54,182 nucleotides of DNA from Candidatus Falkowbacteria bacterium. GTDB lineage: Bacteria; Patescibacteriota; Patescibacteriia; UBA11705; JABHMO01. The position numbers and the translations under genes were made by a program. The stretch covers positions 70,976 through 125,157 of the forward strand of contig JABHAL010000007.1 of the NCBI GenBank assembly GCA_018674305.1. The letters run 5' to 3'. The notes under the pieces were generated by a model, which did not search any database, was not told the DNA's origin, and saw only the letters and a program-made list of their open reading frames with translations. Below, one piece after another: positions 25,196 to 34,358 of the stretch. Positions within the stretch are counted from its first letter, which is position 1. Each line of letters opens with the position of its first letter.

Positions 25196-26004
25196 TATCC
25201 TATATGCTTCACCAAATCAACCCATTGTTGCAGAGACAACTGTTGAGCTCTGACATTATCCTTAATCCCCAGTTTTTCAAATGCCTTATCAACCTTTTCT
25301 AGACCAAACTTCGCTAAATTTCGTCTTAACTGTTTACGCTTTGCAGAAAAACCCGTCCTTGCAACAAGAAAAAACTTTGCTGGGTCAACCTTGAACTGAG
25401 GCTTAATATTCGCTAAATGAATCACTGAACTCTCAATCGTGGGCTCAGGAAAAAAACTTCGGGGACTGACTCTAAACAAAATTTTTGGCTCAGAATAAAA
25501 GTTCACAGCCAAACTTAATAAATTAATATCGCCCTCTTTAACTAACATACGTTCAGCCACCTCCCTCTGAACCATCAATACCATATCCCGTGGCTGATGC
25601 TTGAACTCGAAAAAGCGACGAATAAATCGACTAGTAATACTGTATGGCAAATTAGCAATCACTCTAAACTTCTTTGAGCCCAACTCTTTTAATAGCTCCG
25701 GCTCCCCTATCTTCAAAATATCGTGACATATAACTTTTGTATTTTTGAACTTTTGCTCTGATAAATACCGGTAAATTCTATTATCTTTTTCTACTGCCAA
25801 AACATTTCCGGCAACTTCGTCCAGTCGAAAAGTCAGAGAACCAAAACCTGGCCCAACCTCTACAACGTTATCCTTTTTCTGAACATCTGCCGATTTAATT
25901 ATTTTATCCAAAATATTATTATCAATCAAAAAATTCTGCCCCTTAAACTTCGAGGGCTGAACCTGCTCTTCTCTTAAAATCTGTTTTAGTTCTGTTAAAT
26001 TCAT
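25195..26004 (-). CDS. rsmA: 16S rRNA (adenine(1518)-N6/adenine(1519)-N6)-dimethyltransferase
   Basis: This 269-residue KsgA/RsmA-family enzyme dimethylates two adjacent adenines in the 3' hairpin of 16S rRNA using S-adenosylmethionine. Seen in sequence: GQNFLIDNNILDKI at the start, the SAM-binding VEVGPGFGSLT (about 47-57), the acidic VEKDN, and the catalytic NLPY (118-121) followed by SITS. The C-terminal domain has SFFPEPTIESSVI and SAKRKQLRRNL. Length is normal. The tandem array begins directly at its stop codon. Confidence 0.97.
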   Translation of the reverse strand: MNLTELKQILREEQVQPSKFKGQNFLIDNNILDKIIKSADVQKKDNVVEVGPGFGSLTFRLDEVAGNVLAVEKDNRIYRYLSEQKFKNTKVICHDILKIGEPELLKELGSKKFRVIANLPYSITSRFIRRFFEFKHQPRDMVLMVQREVAERMLVKEGDINLLSLAVNFYSEPKILFRVSPRSFFPEPTIESSVIHLANIKPQFKVDPAKFFLVARTGFSAKRKQLRRNLAKFGLEKVDKAFEKLGIKDNVRAQQLSLQQWVDLVKHIG

Positions 26005-26031
26005 AGTTAAGTGAGTAGTGAGTGGTGAGTT

Positions 26032-26712
26032 TTAACGATGTAACAATGTGACTCTTATCACACCTAAGCCGTATTTTATGCTTCTAAGTAAATTAATATT
26101 AGATGAATCTTTTTCATACTTGGTTGGACAAGCAATCTCACCAATTGAAAATTTACTTCGAATAGCTGATACCAACATCTGATTATCGAAAATAAAATCA
26201 TCTGAAAATTTATTATAGTCAATTCGCTCTAAAACCTGGCGCTGATAAGCTCGATAACCTGTATGATATTCTGATAAATTTTGTTTTAGAATTTTATTTT
26301 GTAGCCAAGTTAAAAAACGATTTGAAACGTACTTGTACTTTGGCATACCCTGCTTTACAGGAGACTCCGTCAAAAATCTTGAACCTAGAACTAAATCAAA
26401 CGATTTAACCTTTTCTACCATTGCGGGAATCAACTTGGGATCGTACTGGAAATCTGGATGCAACATAACCACAATATCGGCTCCACGTTTCAATGCTTCA
26501 TTATAGCAGGTTTTCTGATTTGCGCCATAGCCAAGGTTACTGGAATGCTGAATTACTGTTAATCCTAATTCTGAGGCTAATTTTACAGTACTATCCTGAC
26601 TTTTATCATCAACCAAAAGTATTTCATCCACTTCAGCTAAGGGAATTTCGTTATAGGTTTTGATTAAAGTTTGCTCCGCGTTGTACGCTGGCAAGACGAC
26701 TATGACTTTCAT
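26032..26712 (-). CDS. Family 2 glycosyltransferase (polyprenyl-phosphate type)
   Basis: The start is taken at the ATG at 26712 (MKVIVVLPAYNAEQ), since the longer frame begins with TTG and adds only six residues. The 226-residue protein has the GT2 nucleotide-binding start PAYNAEQTL, DDKSQDST, and HPDFQYDPK in place of the usual DxD region, plus GSRFL and a late GYRAYQ. It lacks membrane spans. It resembles dolichyl/undecaprenyl-phosphate mannosyl- or glucosyltransferases such as DpmA. A product glycosyl-polyprenyl-phosphate would fit as donor for the GT39-like enzyme three genes upstream; inference. Confidence 0.85.
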   Translation of the reverse strand: MKVIVVLPAYNAEQTLIKTYNEIPLAEVDEILLVDDKSQDSTVKLASELGLTVIQHSSNLGYGANQKTCYNEALKRGADIVVMLHPDFQYDPKLIPAMVEKVKSFDLVLGSRFLTESPVKQGMPKYKYVSNRFLTWLQNKILKQNLSEYHTGYRAYQRQVLERIDYNKFSDDFIFDNQMLVSAIRSKFSIGEIACPTKYEKDSSNINLLRSIKYGLGVIRVTLLHR

Positions 26713-26786
26713 GGTTAAATAAGTTAACAAATATTAGACTAATATTACACAGATATTGCTCCAATATTATAACAACAATTATTCAA

Positions 26787-26842
26787 ATTACCCGTCTCGC
26801 CCGTTCGCAAGGCTTACGTGCGGACGAGGCGGACTATTTACT
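26787..26842. repeat. 56-bp palindromic repeat, copy 1
   Basis: This sequence is identical, in inverted orientation, to 43011-43066. It is itself an imperfect palindrome (CCGTCTCGCCCG ... CGGACGAGGCGG around AAGGCTT). It overlaps the last codons and stop of the radical SAM gene, so the protein's C-terminal residues come from the repeat. Confidence 0.9.
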
Positions 26843-28231
26843 AATTACTTCAAATCCCTTTTTACAATAATTTTTCAACTGAGTGAAAGATTTTATTTGT
26901 TTCAAGGTTTGCCAAATATAACTTGGTCGTAAATACATTTGCTTTATGGCTTTTTGTCGAAACCGTTTAAGCTGGTCAATTGTTAAATTTGGATTTGGTA
27001 AATAAAAATTAAACACGTCCGCATTATATAATTCCTGATCACTGATCAACCCCTCTCGAATAACCATATCATACAACTTAGTTCCTGGGAAAGGATAAGC
27101 TAAATGAAATTCCGCAAAATCAGGTTTTAAATTTTGGTTCAACTTCAGAGTTTGCTCTAAACTGATTAAATTCTCACCTGGTAAATTCAGTATATAAAAT
27201 AAATAAGTTTTCAGCCCAGCTTCTTTACAATCCTGTATTGCCTTTTCAATTTGCTCAGAATCAATATTCTTGGCAACCTGATCTAATATTTGTTGCTGAC
27301 CACTTTCAATACCAAAACCAATCATCCAACAACCAGCTTGTCGCATAATCTGGGCCAACTCGAGATCAATGGTGTCCACTCTACTATTACAAACCCACTG
27401 AATTGGTAATTTTAATTTAATAATTTTTTCACAAAGATCAATTACCCATTCCCGATCCCAAGTAAAGGTATCTGCCCGGAAATAAAAGTTGCTTATTTTA
27501 AACTGCGCCAGGCACTGCTCAATCTCCTGAATTACGCTACCAGACGTTCGGTTCGCTACGTGGCTGCCGGAAAGAAAGCTCACTAAACAAAAGGAACAAC
27601 GGTTCCGGCAGCCACGGCTCGTCAGAATCGAAGTTTGCAGCTCGCCAGTGTCAGGCCGAGTATACAAGGCATTATCTATCAACTGGCGGGCAGGCATTCC
27701 CAGCTCATCCAAATCTAAATTTAATTCAGCCGAAGGATTAACAACAACCTGACCTTCATTTCGAAAAACAACTCCCTGGATTTGTTGTAAAGATAGATTT
27801 TGAGCCAACTGCCCTGCCACCTTTTCATATTCATTAATAATTGCCACATCCACAAATGGAAATTGAGTTAAAACCTCTTCTGCCTTTGCTGTAATATGCG
27901 CACCTTTTACAATAATTTTCAAATCTGGTTTCAACTGTCGAGCTTGCATACAAATTGCCATATCACTCAATAAAGTTGGCGTAGTCACACTAACAATTAA
28001 ATAATCTGGCTGGAATTCTTTTAAATCTTTTTTAAATCTGGCCAGCCCATCAACATACGCCTGATAGTCCCCTATTTTTGTTTGCCAATCATACCTCAAA
28101 AAGGCGGTGGCCATATAGGCCAAGTCCAAAGGCATACGTAAACTGGAAGTCAATCCACGAACAGGGACCTGACAACGATCATCTCGGATGTAAACACCCG
28201 TTGGTGGATTGATTAGTAAAACTTTTGACAT
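26834..28231 (-). CDS. B12-binding-domain radical SAM protein
   Basis: The start is set at the ATG at 28231 (MSKVLLINPPTG), because upstream residues of the longer frame are encoded by a GC-rich repeat. The 465-residue protein has an N-terminal cobalamin-binding-like domain (LLINPPTG, then VKGAHITAKAEEVL and FVDVAIINEYE) and a radical SAM domain with C208-x3-C212-x2-C215 in SRGCRNRCSFC, followed by IGFGIESGQQQIL. Enzymes of this class methylate or rearrange unactivated carbon, in lipids, cofactors or natural products. Its place in a cluster with glycosyltransferases suggests a lipid or surface glycan substrate, but this is not certain. Confidence 0.9.
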   Translation of the reverse strand: MSKVLLINPPTGVYIRDDRCQVPVRGLTSSLRMPLDLAYMATAFLRYDWQTKIGDYQAYVDGLARFKKDLKEFQPDYLIVSVTTPTLLSDMAICMQARQLKPDLKIIVKGAHITAKAEEVLTQFPFVDVAIINEYEKVAGQLAQNLSLQQIQGVVFRNEGQVVVNPSAELNLDLDELGMPARQLIDNALYTRPDTGELQTSILTSRGCRNRCSFCLVSFLSGSHVANRTSGSVIQEIEQCLAQFKISNFYFRADTFTWDREWVIDLCEKIIKLKLPIQWVCNSRVDTIDLELAQIMRQAGCWMIGFGIESGQQQILDQVAKNIDSEQIEKAIQDCKEAGLKTYLFYILNLPGENLISLEQTLKLNQNLKPDFAEFHLAYPFPGTKLYDMVIREGLISDQELYNADVFNFYLPNPNLTIDQLKRFRQKAIKQMYLRPSYIWQTLKQIKSFTQLKNYCKKGFEVISK

Positions 28232-28270
28232 TAAAAATTTAAGATTAATAAAAAGGTAACGACGAACAAG

Positions 28271-28304
28271 GAGAGGAGGAACCAGGCCGGCCGCCAGGCC
28301 TCTC
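28271..28304. repeat. GC-rich hairpin in radical SAM leader
   Basis: GAGAGG (28271-28276) pairs with CCTCTC (28299-28304), with a GGCCGGCC core between. It lies just upstream of the chosen start of the radical SAM gene and stands out in base composition from its surroundings. Confidence 0.4.
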
Positions 28305-28416
28305 AATGGGGAGGGTGGGTGGGATGACTGGTTTTAGTGAGTGGAAACTAATGCGTCAATTTTTAGAAACATGTAATTTGAACTTGTCCCACTATAATGA
28401 GATAGGGTGAAAGTTG

Positions 28417-28959
28417 TCATTTACTGTTTACCACAATAAACAAATGTTCCAACGGATAACCAATAAACGGCTTTTTCACAGCTTCAACTTTATAATTACA
28501 GTTAAGTTTAGTTAAGAGTTCATTCCACTGTTTTTTATTTTTAAAATTAAGAGGTACTGGCATTTGCGGACGATGGAACCAGTTAATCCCCTTGTCAATC
28601 AAACGCGCCCAAAAATTTCCCTGCATTTCAAAAATCAAAACTGTTTCTGCCACTCGTAAAGATTCTGCAATTAATTTTTCAATACATTCAGTATGATGCA
28701 GAACATCATTAAACATAGCGACTTTAAACTGTTTGTCCGGAAATGGCAATTTTTCAAGATCAGTCATTTTTTTGAATTCAATTTTCTTTTTTAAATACTG
28801 ATCAATATCCGTACCAACTAATTTTATTTCAAACTTATTAAGAAAATAGTCAGACACTTCCCCATTCCCACAACCAATATCTAAAACATCCACACCTGAA
28901 GCTAGGTATGGTTTATACAATTTGGCTATCATTTTTGCTCTATATTTAGTCAATAACAT
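28417..28959 (-). CDS. Class I SAM-dependent methyltransferase
   Basis: This 180-residue protein has the class I motif I DVLDIGCGNGEVSDYF (about residues 24-39), an acidic residue in LVGTDIDQYL, and a post-motif region LPFPDKQFKVAMFNDVLHH typical of small-molecule or lipid methyltransferases (Methyltransf_11 type). Its start overlaps the end of the GT39-like gene by 14 nt, so the two are translationally coupled. The substrate is unknown; the cluster suggests a polyprenol-linked sugar or lipid. Confidence 0.85.
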   Translation of the reverse strand: MLLTKYRAKMIAKLYKPYLASGVDVLDIGCGNGEVSDYFLNKFEIKLVGTDIDQYLKKKIEFKKMTDLEKLPFPDKQFKVAMFNDVLHHTECIEKLIAESLRVAETVLIFEMQGNFWARLIDKGINWFHRPQMPVPLNFKNKKQWNELLTKLNCNYKVEAVKKPFIGYPLEHLFIVVNSK

Positions 28960-30493
28960 TTTTCTCGAACAGAATTAATTCTACTTTCTGAACCGCTTCA
29001 CTATTATCAGGAAAGTAATAGTATTTTACAGGATTTAAATTTTCTTTCAAATAATTCACTAAGTAACCAGACGGATCTTGGACCCCCGAGCTCTGTGGTA
29101 AATAATTAAAAAACCAAACCCGTTGATTATTTTCAATTAAACCTTGAACTAATCCCACATTTTCTTCAGTCATCACATTGTAATCCCAGTAACGCCAACG
29201 TTGATCAGCCGTGGCCAAATTATTTTCATACGGCATAAACAGTTCAACTTCTGAATCGCCATGATAATAATGTGGTAATGATAAATCATTAAAGTGATCC
29301 GTTAGAATCAAATCACCAGGTTGTTCATTTTGTTCAATAAACTCATAAGCACTGGGTGCATAAAATAAAAACTGGTCCTGAATTGAAGTTGCCCGATTAG
29401 CATTAACAGTTATTGAAAAGAGAATCATGATTAATATGAACGCTCCTATTTTGAGCAACAAGTTTTTAATTTGAAACAATGCACTGGCGATAAATATTAC
29501 TACCGGAATAGTAAAAATTATAAAATACTTGGGCACATAAACCCATTTTAGAATTGCTAAACCAACATAACCTCCCAAAATTAGAAAAAACAGAAAACGC
29601 ATTTTCCTCTCTGACCAGAAATAAGCAGTTATTGACACCAAAAGCAGAAATACGAAACCGCCCAGCAATAAAGAATAATCGGCCAAATATATTTTACCAA
29701 AAACTAAACTTTTTAAATACAATAAAAACTCCTGATAACCGCCATGAGAAAAAGTACGCTGAAAAAATGGAGTTAACCTAGAATCTCCGGCCCATAAATC
29801 CTGCCAACGACTAAAATATAAAAATTGCGGAACATAAAGTAGGAATATTGGGCTATGTACACTAAGAATCTTCTGCCATTTATGATGGTTAAAAAACAAC
29901 AACAAAACAAACCAAATTGCCAAGTAAACAATGGCCGTATAATGAGAATATAAACTTAATAAAGTAAAAACAATGTACAAAATCCAATCGCGATTTCGAT
30001 TATGCTGCCAGCCCTTCCAGCCAAACAACATGGACAAACTAACCAGAAATACCAGCAAAGAATAAGTCCTTAATTCTGTGGCGTAACTAATGTTTAAAGC
30101 TGACAAACTAAAAAATAGGCTCGCTAAAAGACCTATCTTTTTATTAAAAATTTCCTTAGCCAGATAAAAGACGCTAACTATACTGGCTAGACTAAAAATG
30201 AATGGCAATAAAACTAAGGTTGTGAGGCTACTCCCAAATATATTTTGCCATAACCAAAGTAGCAAATAAAACAATGGCGGACTGGAGTCAAATTTTAAAA
30301 TATTAAATAAACTTTCAAAGTCCAAACTAGCATAATGAATTGACAATGCTTCATCAAACCAAATTACCTTTGAACTGTCAATTTGCCCAGGTATAACTGT
30401 TCTAAACTCTGGCAATCGCACTAGCAACCCAATCAAAACAATTACCACCAGGATGGCTATATACCTCCAGTTTTTTGTGATTGACTTGCACAT
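28946..30493 (-). CDS. GT39/PMT-like membrane glycosyltransferase
   Basis: The start is set at the ATG at 30493 (MCKSITKNWRYIAIL); the longer frame from a TTG would overlap the MFS gene. The 515-residue protein has about ten membrane spans and the hallmark first extracytoplasmic loop: WFDEALSIHYA with the D-E pair, then SSPPLFYLLLWLW, as in PMT_2/ArnT-type transferases that use polyprenyl-phosphate sugars. The C-terminal ~130 residues are soluble and probably outside. It fits with the GT2 enzyme as donor maker. AAGGG lies close upstream. Confidence 0.85.
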   Translation of the reverse strand: MCKSITKNWRYIAILVVIVLIGLLVRLPEFRTVIPGQIDSSKVIWFDEALSIHYASLDFESLFNILKFDSSPPLFYLLLWLWQNIFGSSLTTLVLLPFIFSLASIVSVFYLAKEIFNKKIGLLASLFFSLSALNISYATELRTYSLLVFLVSLSMLFGWKGWQHNRNRDWILYIVFTLLSLYSHYTAIVYLAIWFVLLLFFNHHKWQKILSVHSPIFLLYVPQFLYFSRWQDLWAGDSRLTPFFQRTFSHGGYQEFLLYLKSLVFGKIYLADYSLLLGGFVFLLLVSITAYFWSERKMRFLFFLILGGYVGLAILKWVYVPKYFIIFTIPVVIFIASALFQIKNLLLKIGAFILIMILFSITVNANRATSIQDQFLFYAPSAYEFIEQNEQPGDLILTDHFNDLSLPHYYHGDSEVELFMPYENNLATADQRWRYWDYNVMTEENVGLVQGLIENNQRVWFFNYLPQSSGVQDPSGYLVNYLKENLNPVKYYYFPDNSEAVQKVELILFEKNVID

Positions 30494-30497
30494 ACCC

Positions 30498-31706
30498 TTA
30501 AATAACGTTAATGAGCAAAGCGGCAATAGCGGCCATTAAAAAAGCTGCTACAAAAGAACCTCCGGTTATGAAAAATACTCCTGCTACTAGACCAATCATT
30601 ACGACCTTACCAAAATTTAAGGAAATTTCTCTAACCACTGTATATTCATCTACATAATGTCCACTATCGGCGGCCTTTTCGTACATCAGAGCATCAAACG
30701 GTGTACGCATAACAATACTGGCAAAACTGTGATAAGTACTAGCAATAAAAATTTGAAAACCTGTGCCCACAAACATTTTAAATAACCAACCAAAAGAATT
30801 TAGAATTGTCCCCCAACGCAAAACTCTGTGTTTATCATAACGGTCTGAAAATTCGCCCATGATTAACCTCAAAAGCAAACTAAATAAAACAATTAAAGAC
30901 GAAACTAAACCGACTGTCTCATAATTTTTATCCAACAATAACCAAATGAAAATAGGCCAAATTACAATACCAACCATAGACTGCATACCATCCGCACCAT
31001 AGGACAATAATAAACGTCTATTCTTTTTACTAAAAACTTCTTTGTAGGACTGAAAATAACCAAATGAAAAATTTTCCCGAATATCTGGTAATAAAAATAA
31101 TGGGATAACTGACATGATATATATAATTATCACAAACAGAAACAAGGCATCAAACCCGTATGCATTAATAACATACCCCGCGATAAATGGTGTAAAAATA
31201 CTAACCAAAGAAGCAATGGACACTAAAAACGAAATCTGCTTACCACGAGTTCGTCGATCTGTGAATTTGGCAAAATCAGTATGATACGGCACCCAGTAAA
31301 GCAACCTATCTAAAGTTGCTGCGAAAATTACAAAAATTAATATGTACAAAAGTGAATGTAAGTCATACAACCGGAGGAAATAAAACTGGGCAGTCCCAAA
31401 TATTACTGAAATAATTAAGGCCTTTTTCATACCAATCTTAGACATTATCATAGCGCCAATCGGAATAATCAAAACCCAAATACTCCAGCTGATAAGATAA
31501 TACAAAAGCAGTTTATATAAAGAAAAATCAAACGCTATATAGAAAAAAATTGGAAGAAACAAACCTAACAATCCCCCGGCGAACTGCTGTATAATTCTAT
31601 TGGAATACAAAGCTGTCAAAGAACCTGACAACTTCGTGTGCTTGAAGCTGTCAATCAATCCTTCAACTGATTGATTGTGAGGGAAAATTTTATCGTGTCT
31701 ATGCAT
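30498..31706 (-). CDS. Major facilitator superfamily transporter
   Basis: The ATG at 31706 (MHRHDKIFPHNQ) is preferred to a TTG twelve codons upstream. The 402-residue protein has about 11-12 membrane spans in two halves, with a loop containing TDRRTRGKQISF between spans 4 and 5 and GEFSDRYDKHRVLRWG, a variant of the MFS motif A, in the second half. The substrate is unknown. The gene ends 5 nt before the GT39-like gene and follows the epimerase, so it belongs to the surface-glycan or lipid cluster and may move a precursor. Confidence 0.8.
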   Translation of the reverse strand: MHRHDKIFPHNQSVEGLIDSFKHTKLSGSLTALYSNRIIQQFAGGLLGLFLPIFFYIAFDFSLYKLLLYYLISWSIWVLIIPIGAMIMSKIGMKKALIISVIFGTAQFYFLRLYDLHSLLYILIFVIFAATLDRLLYWVPYHTDFAKFTDRRTRGKQISFLVSIASLVSIFTPFIAGYVINAYGFDALFLFVIIIYIMSVIPLFLLPDIRENFSFGYFQSYKEVFSKKNRRLLLSYGADGMQSMVGIVIWPIFIWLLLDKNYETVGLVSSLIVLFSLLLRLIMGEFSDRYDKHRVLRWGTILNSFGWLFKMFVGTGFQIFIASTYHSFASIVMRTPFDALMYEKAADSGHYVDEYTVVREISLNFGKVVMIGLVAGVFFITGGSFVAAFLMAAIAALLINVI

Positions 31707-31768
31707 AAAATTAGTAAATAGTAAAAAGTAACTGGTAAACAAAAATTGTTATAGAGTATACGGTCACA

Positions 31769-32701
31769 TTATACGCTTTGTGACTTGAACCATTTAACAG
31801 TCTTTTCAATACCTTCAGCTAATTCAACCTCCGGTTTCCAACCCAAAGCTTGGACTATCTTTGATGAACTGAGACAACTAACGTTTTGACCATGAAAAAC
31901 ATCTTGATGCTTGGCCTCAATTGAAGAAGCTAAGCTCTTTCGAATATGACCAAAAACTTCATTTACAGTTGATTGCCTGCCTGTGCCAATATTATAAGTA
32001 TCACTCTCTGGGCTAGTGAAAGATAGCATGTTTGCATTAATCACGTCACTAACAAAAACATAATCTCGGGTTTGATGACCATCACCATGAATAATTGGCT
32101 GTAGTCGAGCTAGTAATTTCTGAGCAAAAATTGAAATTACTCCAGCTTCGCCCTTGGGGTTTTGCCTTGGTCCATACACATTTGCATACCGCATAATACC
32201 GTGCTCAAGTCCATACTGTCGACTGTAAAATCGGATATATTTTTCCACTGCCAGCTTAGCAATTCCATACGGTGATTCTGGTTCACAAGGATAGTTTTCT
32301 GGTGTTGGCACCATCTCAGCTTCGCCATACAAAGCTCCACCAGTTGAAGAAAACATTACTTTTTTGACACCAAACTCAACACATAAATCCAATAACCCTA
32401 AACTACCAATAATATTTACGTCTGCATCAAAAACTGGATCCTCCACTGAACGATTAACATTCATTTGCGCGGCAAAATGAAAAACAAACTGCGGTTTTTC
32501 TTGTTCAAAAACAGCTCTCAATTTATTTTCTTCCCGAATATCCAGTTGATGAAATTTTGCCTCAGCATTAACATTGCTTTTACTCCCGCTGGATAAATCA
32601 TCAACCACCACTACCTTATAACCCGCCATTACTAAAGCATCGACCTGGTGTGAGCCGATAAAACCAGCGCCACCAGTGACTAGAACTTTTGGTTTAAACA
32701 T
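31769..32701 (-). CDS. NAD-dependent sugar epimerase/dehydratase (GalE-like)
   Basis: This 310-residue extended SDR enzyme has GGAGFIGSH (NAD-binding GxxGxxG), DDLSSG after strand 2, LDIRE, and the catalytic YGIAK with S upstream in FSSTGG. MRYANVYGPRQ and GDGHQTRDYVFVSD are typical of nucleotide-sugar epimerases. UDP-glucose 4-epimerase is the most likely activity, though related dehydratases cannot be excluded. It heads the MFS-GT39-methyltransferase run. Confidence 0.9.
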   Translation of the reverse strand: MFKPKVLVTGGAGFIGSHQVDALVMAGYKVVVVDDLSSGSKSNVNAEAKFHQLDIREENKLRAVFEQEKPQFVFHFAAQMNVNRSVEDPVFDADVNIIGSLGLLDLCVEFGVKKVMFSSTGGALYGEAEMVPTPENYPCEPESPYGIAKLAVEKYIRFYSRQYGLEHGIMRYANVYGPRQNPKGEAGVISIFAQKLLARLQPIIHGDGHQTRDYVFVSDVINANMLSFTSPESDTYNIGTGRQSTVNEVFGHIRKSLASSIEAKHQDVFHGQNVSCLSSSKIVQALGWKPEVELAEGIEKTVKWFKSQSV

Positions 32702-32728
32702 ATGATTTTATTTTATGTATAAAAAATT

Positions 32729-33245
32729 AAGGGCAAGGGAGGGATTAAGGTTCAAGAAAGAAAGATTCAAGCGAACTGTAGAATTATTCATTTTTGGCTT
32801 TCTCTACTATTCCAACAATAGTACTTAGAATTTTAGTTAATTCCAATGCTTCTTGAGAAAGTCTTTTTCTTTCTTTTTCAATAGATTGATCATCTTCACA
32901 ATCTAAAAGTTCTAACCAATGTTTACTCTCCTTTGCTTCTTTTCGACTAATTTTTAACCTATGTAATTCATCTTTTTACTAATTGCATCCCAAGCCTCGA
33001 TATAATTTGCTCCTACTGACCCGGAAGATCTAATTAATTGTTTGCTATCTTCAAAATTTGCTGAAATTTTTGGCAACCGCTTTACCAAAGCACGACAATC
33101 TTTTGCAAACTTGAACATTCTCTTATATAACGCTTCTTTCTTAGAATAATTGTAATCATTATGATTCTCATTCATATTTATAATCTTAATCTCCCTATTC
33201 CTGAACCTTGCCCACTAAACCTTCCCTTGCCCCTGGCCCTTGAAT
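32729..33245. mobile_element. Second four-helix-bundle cassette with GGGCAAGGG inverted arms
   Basis: The left arm (32729-32776, containing GGGCAAGGGAGGGATTAAGG then TTCAAG) and the reverse complement of the right arm (33191-33247, GGGCAAGGGAAGG and GGGCAAGGTTCAGG) are related inverted repeats around the broken gene at 32784-33175. The repeat sequence differs from that at 3487-3976, but the layout is the same. Confidence 0.45.
32784..33175 (-). pseudogene. Four helix bundle gene, single-base frameshift
   Basis: The first 69 codons read MNENHNDYNYSKKEALYK ... RSSGSVGANYIEAWDAISKK, the family hallmark. The frame then breaks in a run of five A (32973-32977 as T on the plus strand). Restoring a sixth A gives the expected second half (DELHRLKISRKEAKESKHWL, then LTKILSTIVGIVEKAKNE) to a stop at 32784, about 130 residues in total. 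Either a recent inactivation, a sequencing error in a homopolymer, or slippage-dependent expression. Confidence 0.8.
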
Positions 33246-33253
33246 CCTAAATC

Positions 33254-34348
33254 CTAATCTTTTAATTGAAGATATTTCATGATATTTTCTTGTTCTTTCT
33301 CGTCAGCTAAGCGTGGTTGAGCGAAATCTTCAATTACAACTGGAAAGTATTCCACTTCTTGCACGCCATCCATATTTATTCTTAATTTAACCGCTAAACC
33401 CTGTCGTGTTTCCTCCGACCACATCTGATCAAATACAAAATTTCCTAAACTGTAGAATATATATTTATCTTTATAAATTTCAAGCTCTTGAACAACATGT
33501 GGATGATGACCGATTACTAAATCTGCGCCTTGGTCAATTGCCAAATGAGCGAATTTTTGCTGATGAACATTACTTTCATGTTCATATTCTACTCCATCGT
33601 GCATAGATACAACCAGGAAATCAACCTTTTCTTTCGCATTTTGAACATCTTTAACTAAACGACTTTCCTGCATCAAGGCAATTCCAGGTCCGTTATCTGC
33701 CTCGTAATAATCTGGGCCATAAGCATACCCGAGAAAACCAACTTTATATTTATTTACTTCTTTGATGACTAATTGATTATCCAGCTCAGTTAAATTTTCT
33801 GCCGCCCCAAAATAATCAATAGAATATTTCTTTAAATGATCAAAGGTTGACTGTAATCCTGCTTCATCCTTATTTAAACTATGATTGTTCGCTAAAGTCA
33901 TTACATCAAAACCGGCCCAATCTAGACTTTCAGCTGTTTCAGGGTCAGCTCGAAAAACAAAAGATCCCGTCAGAACCGGCGAGCCAGCAATTATTGGACT
34001 TTCCAAATTACCAAAAGTTATATCAGCAGAACTAAGTAATGATTGCACTTTCAAAAACGGATAATGGTAATCATCGTATTTAACCATTTTCTGGCCGACC
34101 ATCCGAGACAGCATTACGTCACCAACTGCCAGCAAAGAAAAACCTTGCTCCATCAACTCCTGCGCCTTGGTTTGTAAATTCACTTTTGCAACTTTCTCTT
34201 GTTCCGCTTGCCATTCATCCAAACTGATTAAACCCTGGGGATCAAAACTTACCACTGTCTCTACTTCGTCAGTTTGCGATTCCCAATAAATAAAACCACC
34301 AGCGCCAATTACGCCAAGAGCTATTACAATTATGATTAGTTTTTTCAT
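33254..34348 (-). CDS. CapA-family metallophosphatase-like protein
   Basis: This 364-residue protein has an N-terminal membrane anchor (LIIIVIALGVIGAGGFIYW) and a CapA/PGA_cap domain: LLAVGDVMLSR, FGNLESP, ANNHSLNKDEAG, SMHDGVEYE, GHHPHVVQ, and SLGNFVFDQMW. These conserved D, N, H residues match the calcineurin-like metal centre. In other bacteria CapA takes part in poly-gamma-glutamate capsule anchoring, but here no capBC genes are seen. It probably acts outside the membrane on a cell-wall or surface polymer. Confidence 0.85.
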   Translation of the reverse strand: MKKLIIIVIALGVIGAGGFIYWESQTDEVETVVSFDPQGLISLDEWQAEQEKVAKVNLQTKAQELMEQGFSLLAVGDVMLSRMVGQKMVKYDDYHYPFLKVQSLLSSADITFGNLESPIIAGSPVLTGSFVFRADPETAESLDWAGFDVMTLANNHSLNKDEAGLQSTFDHLKKYSIDYFGAAENLTELDNQLVIKEVNKYKVGFLGYAYGPDYYEADNGPGIALMQESRLVKDVQNAKEKVDFLVVSMHDGVEYEHESNVHQQKFAHLAIDQGADLVIGHHPHVVQELEIYKDKYIFYSLGNFVFDQMWSEETRQGLAVKLRINMDGVQEVEYFPVVIEDFAQPRLADEKEQENIMKYLQLKD

Positions 34349-34358
34349 ACTTTTTTGA

